Made by a program: the position numbers and the translations under genes. Source: an uncultured bacterium (GTDB lineage: Bacteria > Bacillota > Clostridia > Lachnospirales > Lachnospiraceae). From it: a DNA stretch of 6,143 nucleotides. Shown one piece after another: positions 1 to 5,914 of this stretch (positions are counted from its first letter, which is position 1; each line of letters opens with the position of its first letter). The stretch covers positions 1 to 6,143 of the forward strand of contig CAMBUC010000132.1 in assembly GCA_945871045.1 (NCBI GenBank), in the 5' to 3' direction. A model generated the notes under the pieces. It did no database searches. It had not been told where the DNA came from and was given only the letters and a program-made list of their open reading frames with translations.

Positions 1-109
1 ACATAAGTGACCAAAATACGGTCACTAAGTACCAGCCGCTCCAAAGTACCTGCCTGATACATTGTGTCTCGCATTCCCTATTCACGTTATGAATAAGTTT
101 CGCAATCAC
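1..109 (-). CDS. possible start of an unidentified gene, cut by the left window edge
   Basis: A reading frame opens with GTG at 109-107 and stays open for 36 codons to the window edge. An AGGAG ribosome binding site lies at 119-115, five bases upstream, and is the main support. The product would begin M-I-A-K-L-I-H-N and then become aromatic and hydrophobic (around VLWSGWYLV). I do not recognise it. A competing minus-strand frame starts with ATG at 74-72 or 62-60 and reads MYQAGTLERLVLSDR; its composition is more protein-like but its ribosome binding site is weak. The stretch also holds two hairpins, so it could instead be an untranslated leader or operator region for a gene further left. Treat it as a low-confidence start. 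Confidence 0.22.
   Translation of the reverse strand, partial: MIAKLIHNVNRECETQCIRQVLWSGWYLVTVFWSLM
6..26. repeat. 7-bp perfect inverted repeat (operator-like palindrome)
   Basis: AGTGACC at 6-12 and GGTCACT at 20-26 are perfect reverse complements separated by seven bases. An additional A/T pair lies outside one mismatch. The size and spacing fit an operator for a dimeric regulator, for instance of TetR type, or a small RNA hairpin. There is no T-tract after it on either strand within the window, so a terminator is not indicated. The assignment to a regulator type is inference only. Confidence 0.45.
77..97. repeat. small hairpin, 8-bp stem and 5-base loop
   Basis: CCTATTCA at 77-84 faces TGAATAAG at 90-97. 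In minus-strand RNA this gives an eight-pair stem with one G-U wobble and a UAACG loop. It lies just downstream of the AGGAG at 119-115 and inside the possible GTG reading frame. It could be a leader-RNA structure or chance; its short stem makes it weak by itself. Confidence 0.3.
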
Positions 110-141
110 CTATTCTCCTAAATTACAATGTATGCTATCTT

Positions 142-222
142 AAAAACTGCACTTCCTATCCGCAGTCGCTACCATTCTAACATAGACTGTTTTCATGCGA
201 AAGTGCTTTTTACTATTTTTTT
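142..222. terminator. branched hairpin with T-tracts on both sides, probable terminator after the aminopeptidase gene
   Basis: An outer stem pairs 149-156 (GCACTTCC) with 199-206 (GAAAGTGC), with one C/A mismatch that becomes a G-U wobble in minus-strand RNA. An inner five-pair stem joins 163-167 to 185-189 around a 17-base loop. Read on the minus strand, the stem is followed after two bases by TTTTT (146-142). Read on the plus strand, it is followed by TTTTT at 207-211 and seven T at 216-222. The element lies directly beyond the aminopeptidase stop codon, as expected for the operon terminator. The long internal loop makes it weaker than a compact terminator. Confidence 0.5.
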
Positions 223-225
223 CTC

Positions 226-2298
226 TTACTCCAACCACCGATTCAATTCCTCCGTTCCCGGCACCACAAACCGTCCGTCTAAAATGATGGGATGCTCGGT
301 GCCATCCGCCTCCACTGCTATGATGGAATCCAGTTCATCATACAGGATCGTAATATCCGTATGGCAATTCAGATATGCCTTTGACGAGTCTTCTTTACGA
401 AGCAGTGAAACGGAATTATCTCTTGCGATGATCTCTTTTCCATCGGGATTATATACCGGTGTATCCTCTGCGTGGGAATAGCAGGTATCACCTACTGCAA
501 AGTGGGGACCGGTTTTTTCTGCGATAAGGATCGGCAGTTTGTCAGCGATATCAAAATCGCGTGCCATACGATAGGCAGTTGTGTTTGTACCGATCGCAAA
601 CTCTCCCATCGGCAGTGTGTCGTGATGCTTGAGCAGATTCTCATGGATATATTTCTGATTTTCTTCTGCACTTGCAAAATTACTGCAGCTGTATTCTTTA
701 ATCCTGCCGTCTTCAAATGTGAGTGACAGATTCTCATAACCGAGTTCATTTAAAAATACCTTGGTCACATGCAGTACGCCGTCTGTGCCCTCTAAAACAG
801 GCGATGTGAACACTTCACCTACCGGGATATTTACATCTGCCACACAGTTTTCAAAGGCTGTCTCTTTGGCAGGATCTGCCAGAGGATGGATCTTTACGGT
901 CAGATCCGTATGATTTTTCCCTTTTCCCTTGATATGCACATGATCCGACAGATCCAGCACATCAATGATCTTCTGCTGCATATCACGGTACAGCACATAA
1001 TCTAACGTATTGATCTCTACGGTACGGGCAAATATCTCCTTAAAATTTCTGCCGATGGCAGGGATCGGATAAGCGATGATCGTAAAACTCCGTTCCTCAC
1101 CTTTGATATATTGATTCATCACCTGCGCACTGGCATTTGCATTGTAGACGTTTAATTCCTGCTGCTTCTCTGAATAATTGAGAGAAGCGGCCTTATTGAC
1201 CGGTGCAAAAGGAGTCTCTCCAAAGGTTTCGATCACTGCCGGGCCGGCATAGACAGCCGCAAGATCCTTGTATTTTTCATAAGAAGTACGAAGTACTTCC
1301 AGACGCCGCTCTACAAACGCCTTGTCCATATAAAACGCCCGGTCGGACTTATGGTCATATTCAAACTGACGGTTCACAGATTTCACAAAGCATCCCTTTT
1401 TGCCATTTCCCCGATTGCCCATGGAATTGATGCTGTCCCTGTAAATCACAGGTTTCAGTCCCATCTTTTCAAAGTTTTTGATGGCAGCCCGTACCATTCG
1501 CTCAAAACCGATGGGATAACGAACGTCAACCGTCTTCTTTTTTGACAGATCTTTGCCGGTCACTTCAAAACCGATCCGATAGCCTTCCGTATAAGTATCC
1601 GCCATCGCCTGGATCTCCTCCTCGGAAAGGGAATTCAGATACGATGCTACCATCAGTTCACTGCTGCTGATATATTCACCGTAGCGGTACAGGTAACTCA
1701 GATCCGTGAGATCCGATTCCATGACGATCTTTGTGAAAAAATCAAGGGATGGATCTAACATCTCCCGCACACTCTGCTCCACAAACAGTTCGCTGTAATC
1801 ATGGAAAAACCAGTAAATGATCTGCTCTACTTCCTTTTTATCCACACCCTCTTTTGACTCAAAGCAATTATAGATCTGTACGAACAATTCACACAGGATC
1901 GTGATATCCCTCTTTCTTCCCTCAAAGGCATAGGGAATCGCAGCGCGAAGTTCCGTATACAAAAAACAGAGCGTCTGGCCAAATTCTTCGCCCAAAAGCT
2001 CTACTGCAACAGTCGGATTCGCATAACAGCGGTCATAATTGCCCTCCAGCAATTCGTAATAGAACTGCCAGCTCATCTCCTCACATTCGGACAGATCCCG
2101 GTTATCCAATGCGCCTTTTTCTTCCTTTTTTAATGTCTCATCTACCATCATAAAAATATCGGCAAGTCTTCGAAAATATGACCAATATTTTTCCTCTACG
2201 TTATGTTCGCTGCGAAGTTCTAAGATCCGATCCATCACCAGTTCATAGCGCTCACGAACCTCCTCGTTCGCCTCACGATACTCGTCACGATAACTCAT
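226..2298 (-). CDS. M29 family metallo-aminopeptidase with long N-terminal extension
   Basis: The 690-residue protein carries the M29 (AmpS/PepS, thermophilic aminopeptidase) signature in its second half. Such enzymes remove N-terminal amino acids from peptides in the cytoplasm using two divalent metal ions. The visible family motifs are NIPVGEVFTSP (490-500, ligand E495), MGEFAIGTN (564-572, E566), AEKTGPHFAVG (593-603, E594 and H599) and CHTDITI (645-651, H646 and D648), so the metal site looks intact. The M29-like fold seems to begin near residue 250. Residues 1 to about 225 are an acidic, helix-prone region without membrane segments or recognised motifs; classical family members have only about 370-415 residues. 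The ATG is preceded by AGGAAGG at a reasonable distance. It is the last gene of the pyrE unit, 23 bases after the DUF6142-like gene, and a hairpin terminator follows. The family call is firm; substrate range is unknown. Confidence 0.9.
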   Translation of the reverse strand: MSYRDEYREANEEVRERYELVMDRILELRSEHNVEEKYWSYFRRLADIFMMVDETLKKEEKGALDNRDLSECEEMSWQFYYELLEGNYDRCYANPTVAVELLGEEFGQTLCFLYTELRAAIPYAFEGRKRDITILCELFVQIYNCFESKEGVDKKEVEQIIYWFFHDYSELFVEQSVREMLDPSLDFFTKIVMESDLTDLSYLYRYGEYISSSELMVASYLNSLSEEEIQAMADTYTEGYRIGFEVTGKDLSKKKTVDVRYPIGFERMVRAAIKNFEKMGLKPVIYRDSINSMGNRGNGKKGCFVKSVNRQFEYDHKSDRAFYMDKAFVERRLEVLRTSYEKYKDLAAVYAGPAVIETFGETPFAPVNKAASLNYSEKQQELNVYNANASAQVMNQYIKGEERSFTIIAYPIPAIGRNFKEIFARTVEINTLDYVLYRDMQQKIIDVLDLSDHVHIKGKGKNHTDLTVKIHPLADPAKETAFENCVADVNIPVGEVFTSPVLEGTDGVLHVTKVFLNELGYENLSLTFEDGRIKEYSCSNFASAEENQKYIHENLLKHHDTLPMGEFAIGTNTTAYRMARDFDIADKLPILIAEKTGPHFAVGDTCYSHAEDTPVYNPDGKEIIARDNSVSLLRKEDSSKAYLNCHTDITILYDELDSIIAVEADGTEHPIILDGRFVVPGTEELNRWLE

Positions 2299-2321
2299 GT
2301 TCCTGTTTCCTTCCTAATATA

Positions 2322-2657
2322 TTATGCAAATGAAAAATAAATTCCAAGCCCGTAAATCGCTCCCCATAATAAAAGCATCAGGGCGGCAACCACCGTTGCC
2401 GCCTTTGGAATTCCTTTGAATGCATCCTCTTCATGCAGGGAACGTACTGCAAAAATCAGCGCTTCCACCTGCAAAAGCAGGGCGATCACCCCCACACCGC
2501 CCAGAATATTTCCTGCCTGATCTCCCAGGGCAATCGTCTGACTGACTGCATAAATCAGCCACCCCATTCCTAGCATCGACAGGACGAGGGATAGGATTCC
2601 CCTCTTTGAACAGCCTTTATTCGTAAACTGTACGTTTTTATTCTTTCGTCTCATCAT
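2322..2657 (-). CDS. small three-helix membrane protein, DUF6142-like
   Basis: The 111-residue product has a short basic N-terminus (MMRRKNKNVQFTNKG) and then three hydrophobic segments, roughly residues 20-42, 49-71 and 86-109, with a charged loop (HEEDAF) between the last two. The FTNKxxSKRGILS start resembles small membrane proteins of Lachnospiraceae grouped as DUF6142; I recall this family by pattern and the match is not computed. No function is known. The first ATG directly abuts the TGA stop of the VanZ-like gene, giving TGA-ATG-ATG. The AAAAGG sequence within the end of that gene is only three bases from the first ATG but six from the second (2654-2652), so translation may begin at the second. 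The arrangement implies translational coupling to the gene before it. Confidence 0.8.
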   Translation of the reverse strand: MMRRKNKNVQFTNKGCSKRGILSLVLSMLGMGWLIYAVSQTIALGDQAGNILGGVGVIALLLQVEALIFAVRSLHEEDAFKGIPKAATVVAALMLLLWGAIYGLGIYFSFA

Positions 2658-3128
2658 TCACCTTTTACTTGTTTTATGCCTATGCACAAACCGGATATAC
2701 GAAAAACAAAAATATCCGATAATCACGCCCAGCGTGTTTAACAAAATATCGTCCACATCAAAACTCCCGACCTTGCTAAACAACTGCACGATCTCCACCA
2801 ACAGCGAGAACTGAAATCCGAGAAGCAGAGTTTTCCCAAATACCCGAACTCTTCGGATCAAAAAAGGTAAAAAAATTCCAAAGGGCACAAATGCAAAAAC
2901 ATTTCCGACCAAATTAAGAGTTACCGCCATAAAACCAAGTTGTCTGCGATAGATCCAAAAACGACGGATCTCGTGTAGCGGGATCAGGTTATATTGGTAC
3001 GTCCGCTCTGAAAAAGTTCGTCCGGTGGCTTCCGCAAAAAACAAAAAATAAGCAAGTAACAGCAGATACATGATAAACATGCACCAGCCTATCGCATAAA
3101 TTCCCTTATGTTCCCGCCGGATCTTCAT
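2658..3128 (-). CDS. VanZ family membrane protein
   Basis: The 156-residue protein has four predicted membrane segments: about 12-32, 66-91, 98-117 and 127-148. It shows the usual VanZ-like pattern: an YNLIPLxEI stretch before the second helix, NLVGNVFAFVPFG (72-84), SLLVEIVQLF (108-117) and FDVDDILLNTLG (123-134). VanZ of enterococci gives low-level teicoplanin resistance by an unclear mechanism, but most chromosomal relatives have no demonstrated role, so resistance should not be inferred here. The ATG lies six bases after the pyrE stop. Its AAAGGAAG ribosome binding site is formed by the last codons of pyrE, which points to co-transcription and probably coupled translation. The family call is strong and the function unknown. 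Confidence 0.88.
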   Translation of the reverse strand: MKIRREHKGIYAIGWCMFIMYLLLLAYFLFFAEATGRTFSERTYQYNLIPLHEIRRFWIYRRQLGFMAVTLNLVGNVFAFVPFGIFLPFLIRRVRVFGKTLLLGFQFSLLVEIVQLFSKVGSFDVDDILLNTLGVIIGYFCFSYIRFVHRHKTSKR

Positions 3129-3134
3129 GAATAC

Positions 3135-3821
3135 TTATACTTCCTTTACTCCGTACTGCTTATAGTATTCATCAATTCGTGCTTTTAATTCATCATCGAT
3201 CAGCACTTTTCCATTCACCGGCTGATTATAGAGCGCCTCTACAACCTCTGCCATAGAAACGATCGCGCGGGCCTCAAATCCGTATTTCTCTTTGATCTCA
3301 TCCAACGCGCTCTTTTCTCCGCCCAGACCAACTTCCATACGGTTCAAAGATACCATCAATCCCAGGATCTCTACATCTGCAGCACCTTTTACCTTCGGTA
3401 CGGTCTCTTCCATGGACTTTCCAGAAGTAGTAACGTCCTCAATCATGATGACTCTGTCTCCATCCTTTAAACTGCTTCCAAGGAAACTTCCCTTATCTGC
3501 ACCGTGATCTTTTTCTTCTTTACGGTCTGAGCAGTAACGGATCTCTCTTCCATATAAATTGCTGTACGCAACTGCCGTTACGACGCTGATCGGAATACCC
3601 TTATAGGCAGGTCCAAACAACACATCGAAATCATCACCATAATTCTCATGGATGGCTTTTGCATAATACTCACCCAGTTTCATCAACTGCGAACCGGTCA
3701 CATAAGCACCTGCATTCATAAAAAATGGAGACTTCCGTCCGCTCTTTAATGTGAAATCTCCAAACTTTAATACCTGACAATCTACCATAAAATCAATAAA
3801 TTCTTTCTTGTATGCTTCCAC
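3135..3821 (-). CDS. pyrE: orotate phosphoribosyltransferase
   Basis: PyrE joins orotate to PRPP to give orotidine 5'-monophosphate, the fifth step of de novo UMP synthesis, in the cytoplasm as a dimer. The 228-residue sequence is full length for the family. FTLKSGRKSPFF (23-34) forms the N-terminal substrate region, FGPAYKGIP (69-77) is typical, and the mobile lysine-rich loop reads DRKEEKDHG (99-107). The PRPP-binding motif is VIMIEDVTTSGKS (124-136) with the paired acidic residues E128 and D129. The start codon is GTG at 3821-3819, chosen because AAGGAGG sits nine bases upstream (3837-3831) and the N-terminus fits the family. It has its own promoter and leads a probable operon with the three genes that follow. 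No other pyrimidine gene is in the window. Confidence 0.96.
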   Translation of the reverse strand: MEAYKKEFIDFMVDCQVLKFGDFTLKSGRKSPFFMNAGAYVTGSQLMKLGEYYAKAIHENYGDDFDVLFGPAYKGIPISVVTAVAYSNLYGREIRYCSDRKEEKDHGADKGSFLGSSLKDGDRVIMIEDVTTSGKSMEETVPKVKGAADVEILGLMVSLNRMEVGLGGEKSALDEIKEKYGFEARAIVSMAEVVEALYNQPVNGKVLIDDELKARIDEYYKQYGVKEV

Positions 3822-3830
3822 TTTTAAAAT

Positions 3831-3837
3831 CCTCCTT
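3831..3837 (-). promoter_or_regulatory. ribosome binding site that fixes the pyrE GTG start
   Basis: AAGGAGG at 3837-3831 matches the anti-Shine-Dalgarno sequence fully and lies nine bases before the GTG at 3821-3819. There is no in-frame ATG between it and the conserved N-terminus, so the GTG is the likely start. Confidence 0.85.
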
Positions 3838-3877
3838 ATGTTCAGTTGTTTATCAATACGTTCATATACAAAAAATC

Positions 3878-3912
3878 ACAGATTTGCTTATTCAGTATAT
3901 CATCAAATCTGT
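3878..3912. promoter_or_regulatory. 9+9 bp inverted repeat centred on the pyrE -10 box, possible operator or second terminator
   Basis: ACAGATTTG at 3878-3886 and CAAATCTGT at 3904-3912 are perfect reverse complements separated by 17 bases. The centre of symmetry, position 3895, falls within the -10 hexamer of the pyrE promoter (3899-3894). One arm lies in the -35/-10 spacer and the other in the first transcribed bases. This geometry suits a repressor operator. Alternatively, in RNA reading through from the upstream unit, the pair forms a hairpin followed within three bases by TTTTTT, so it could act as a back-up terminator. A transcript that starts at the pyrE promoter contains only one arm, which argues against simple attenuation of that transcript. 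Confidence 0.5.
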
Positions 3913-3922
3913 TCCGTTTCAA
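3894..3922 (-). promoter_or_regulatory. sigma-A promoter for the pyrE operon
   Basis: TTGAAA (-35, 3922-3917) and TATACT (-10, 3899-3894) are separated by exactly 17 bases, each hexamer differing from consensus at one position. Transcription would begin near 3887, leaving a leader of about 65 bases before the pyrE GTG. The promoter lies between the terminator of the upstream unit and pyrE, where one is expected. Confidence 0.75.
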
Positions 3923-3947
3923 CTGACAAACCAACAGAAATCTCCCG

Positions 3948-3985
3948 AAAAGAAATAGCATTCAACCCTACAGCTGAATGCTATT
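3948..3985 (-). terminator. intrinsic terminator of the zinc-ribbon/TPM unit
   Basis: AATAGCATTCA (3954-3964) and TGAATGCTATT (3975-3985) form a perfect 11-pair stem, extendable inward by a G-U and a G-C pair to leave a six-base loop. On the minus strand the stem runs into TTTCTTTT, ending at 3948. It lies 14 bases beyond the stop codon of the TPM-domain gene. The plus strand lacks a comparable T-tract, so the element acts in the direction of that gene. Confidence 0.85.
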
Positions 3986-3999
3986 CTTGAAATACATGT

Positions 4000-4800
4000 T
4001 TAGAACTTTCCGCCGCCTCCGCCGTGGGTGGAACCGGAAGAAGATACATGTGTGCTGGAGCCACCGGAACTTGAACCTGAACTTGACTCCTTCGGTCTTG
4101 CACGTCTGTCTATATGCCTATACAGGAACAGATCACTTGAGCGGGTAACCTTCATGCTTCCCTTTTTCACGTACTCTGCTGCCTCTGACCTTGAGAATAC
4201 GGACTTCAACTGCAATCTCATAATTCCGGTGGCGATCAGCGAAATAATAAATCCGACCACCAGCGCGATCACTAACGTTCCAAAAAAACTGTAGGGTGGC
4301 TCCGGAAGATGATCTACATCATAGGGTGCACCGGTCCGCGCCTGATCGATGAAATCTGCACAGAGGTCTGCATATGCCTGGAATGCATCTGCATAATACC
4401 CATCGCCCAGATCCGAAATGATCTCCTCACCTATGTACTGGATGCCGGCATCCGTAAACGCCGTGATGCCATAACCCTTTGTGGAGATATACCAATCTCT
4501 TTCTGCCATACTGACTAACAGCAACACGCCGTCATCTGCATAACCGTTATAATCATAAAAGTCATCCGCATATTCCATCGGTGTTGCGCCACCGATCTCA
4601 TTTTCCGTGACAACCACCACATCCATCTGCTTGTCGGCACTGATCTCCTGCAGTTTTGCCAGAAGTTCGCTCTCCTCATCCTCGTCAAGCAGATCCGCAT
4701 TGTCCACAAGCAGCGGCATTTCACCCTCTGCAAAAACAGGCACAGAAAGACTCAGACAAAGTATGATCGTACATAATAATCCAAATAATCGTTTTTTCAT
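4000..4800 (-). CDS. TPM-domain protein with signal peptide, membrane helix and Ser/Gly-rich tail (YdjH/YgcG-like)
   Basis: The 266-residue product starts with a signal peptide (1-24, basic MKKR, hydrophobic core, VFA before E25). A TPM domain follows at about 32-155, beginning with LVDNADLLDEDEE and including MDVVVVTENEIGG, DDGVLLLVSMAERDWYIST and YGITAFTDAG. A membrane helix spans about 172-194, then a basic stretch and a low-complexity Ser/Gly tail (238-266) ending HGGGGGKF. By the usual topology of these proteins the TPM domain is outside the cell and the tail inside. TPM domains occur in plant photosystem II repair factors and in bacterial YgcG/YdjH proteins; B. subtilis YdjH belongs to a PspA-associated membrane set. 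The ATG has AAGGAGG eight bases upstream, overlapping the previous gene's stop. It is the last gene of its unit. The family call is firm; a role in membrane stress is inferred from context. Confidence 0.87.
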   Translation of the reverse strand: MKKRLFGLLCTIILCLSLSVPVFAEGEMPLLVDNADLLDEDEESELLAKLQEISADKQMDVVVVTENEIGGATPMEYADDFYDYNGYADDGVLLLVSMAERDWYISTKGYGITAFTDAGIQYIGEEIISDLGDGYYADAFQAYADLCADFIDQARTGAPYDVDHLPEPPYSFFGTLVIALVVGFIISLIATGIMRLQLKSVFSRSEAAEYVKKGSMKVTRSSDLFLYRHIDRRARPKESSSGSSSGGSSTHVSSSGSTHGGGGGKF

Positions 4801-4808
4801 TTTCTGTA

Positions 4809-4815
4809 CCTCCTT
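4809..4815 (-). promoter_or_regulatory. ribosome binding site overlapping the preceding stop codon
   Basis: AAGGAGG at 4815-4809 begins with the last two bases of the TAA stop (4816-4814) of the zinc-ribbon gene and lies eight bases before the TPM gene's ATG. Ribosomes ending on the first gene are positioned to start the next, which suggests coupled translation. Confidence 0.75.
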
Positions 4816-5899
4816 AGATCACCCACATCAATGAGATCAGTGCAAAGACCACTGCCCCAATGATTCCGGTAAGACCAAACAACCACTTCTTATATAAACC
4901 TTTGTCTAACGGCAGATCACCAACAAACTTTCCGGTCTGTCCGTTCATGGCAAACATATATTTTTCCCCGTTCCAACTGGTGGTCAAAAGCCACACCGGA
5001 TATAAGGCATAATGTGCTTTTGCGTTTTTCAAAGCAATACTCGTTGATTCCGGAACAACTGATGAGTATCCTGTAACAGTCGAACGGAAGGCATTTTCCG
5101 TGCTCTTTCTGATACGGTCGTTCGCATGTTCCACGCTCTGCTCCGAACTTACATCATATTTATCCGCAAAATATCCGGCAAGATATGCTGTCTGGAAATC
5201 CACTGCTTCTGAAAAATCAAAAGGCTCGATGGATTCCATCAGATCATCCGGCATCTTGGTAGAGCCGTCTACGGGAACCTGCTCGAAGGTGAGCTGTCCG
5301 CCACGGCTGACAGCATAATAAGTGGTTTCTGTATAATCATAGTTGGGATCGCTCCACACGCGGATTTTACTTGCTTTATATCGGATGTTTGCATCTGCAT
5401 CTGCATTGAACAGCCAGAAAGGAACATAGATTCCTTTCACTTCATCAATATGATTCTGATCCTTAAAGATCTTCGGAAGCAGTTTCTTTCCACAGTAATG
5501 CTGTTTCAATGCTTCGATTGCTGCTTTTTTGTCAATTTTAAAAGGAATGACATAATCCGGTTTTAAACTGCCCGAAAACTGTCCGGTCATAACCACGGGA
5601 TTGCCACAGAACGGACAGGACGTTGCGCCTGTGGTCTCATCACCTACGATCTCTCCACCGCAGGAATTACATACATAGGAACGAAGTCCCTGTTCCTCAC
5701 CATCTTTCCACTGGGTTCCTGCCTCGCTGTTCCACGTCATGTCATCCTGAGGCTCACTTTTTAACACATCATCATAGGATGCCAAGGTTTCCATTTCAAA
5801 TTCCGTATCACAATACGGACATTTCATTTTCTGCGCCTTGCTGTTAAATTCGATGGCACCGCCACAGCACGGGCATTTATATTCCTGGAGTCCAGCCAT
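4814..5899 (-). CDS. double zinc-ribbon protein with C-terminal membrane anchor (YdjG-like)
   Basis: The 361-residue protein has two N-terminal zinc ribbons of TFIIB-like appearance: C9/C12 with C27/C30, and C77/C80 with C95/C98, joined by an acidic linker. A longer conserved region follows, with IYVPFWLF (157-164) and YPVWLL (300-305) leading to FAMNGQTGKFVGDLP (316-330). A single hydrophobic segment (about 339-361) ends the protein, so it is probably tail-anchored with the zinc ribbons in the cytoplasm. It has no DNA-binding domain beyond the ribbons, and a role in protein contacts is more likely than transcription. B. subtilis YdjG, encoded beside SPFH and TPM proteins, helps bring PspA to the membrane; the same neighbours here support the call. 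AAGGAGGAGG precedes the ATG. It lies between the SPFH-type gene and the TPM gene, 13 bases from each. Confidence 0.82.
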   Translation of the reverse strand: MAGLQEYKCPCCGGAIEFNSKAQKMKCPYCDTEFEMETLASYDDVLKSEPQDDMTWNSEAGTQWKDGEEQGLRSYVCNSCGGEIVGDETTGATSCPFCGNPVVMTGQFSGSLKPDYVIPFKIDKKAAIEALKQHYCGKKLLPKIFKDQNHIDEVKGIYVPFWLFNADADANIRYKASKIRVWSDPNYDYTETTYYAVSRGGQLTFEQVPVDGSTKMPDDLMESIEPFDFSEAVDFQTAYLAGYFADKYDVSSEQSVEHANDRIRKSTENAFRSTVTGYSSVVPESTSIALKNAKAHYALYPVWLLTTSWNGEKYMFAMNGQTGKFVGDLPLDKGLYKKWLFGLTGIIGAVVFALISLMWVI

Positions 5900-5904
5900 A
5901 CGAT

Positions 5905-5914
5905 CCTCCTCCTT
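5905..5914 (-). promoter_or_regulatory. ribosome binding site overlapping the preceding stop codon
   Basis: AAGGAGGAGG at 5914-5905 starts with the last two bases of the TAA stop (5915-5913) of the upstream partial gene. The AGGAGG core lies eight bases before the zinc-ribbon gene's ATG. The layout is the same as at the next junction of the unit. Confidence 0.75.

Noticed and set aside
6..26. Palindrome at the left edge as part of a CRISPR array or transposon end
   Set aside because: There is a single copy only, no spacer periodicity, no transposase sequence and no flanking duplication.
128..481. Plus-strand open frame of 117 codons at the end of the aminopeptidase gene
   Set aside because: It is antisense to the M29 catalytic region and the terminator, has low-complexity serine-rich composition and no ribosome binding site. 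It is a shadow of the real gene.
492..749. Minus-strand open frame of 85 codons inside the aminopeptidase gene
   Set aside because: It lies out of frame within a region whose main frame carries conserved metal-binding motifs, and its product resembles no family.
2299..2345. A separate promoter directly before the aminopeptidase gene (TATATT-like sequence)
   Set aside because: No acceptable -35 hexamer occurs at 16-18 bases, and the A/T-rich stretch partly encodes the end of the preceding gene.
2658..3128. VanZ-like gene as a glycopeptide resistance determinant
   Set aside because: No vanA/B-type ligase, VanX, VanH or VanRS genes are near, and VanZ-like proteins are widespread in Clostridia without resistance.
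3292..3507. Plus-strand open frame opposite pyrE
   Set aside because: The opposite strand encodes the conserved PRPP-binding region; the plus frame has no start signal or recognisable sequence.
3822..3893. PyrR-type attenuator in the pyrE leader
   Set aside because: The leader of about 65 bases contains no recognisable PyrR-binding loop and no antiterminator/terminator pair; the only strong dyad overlaps the promoter itself.
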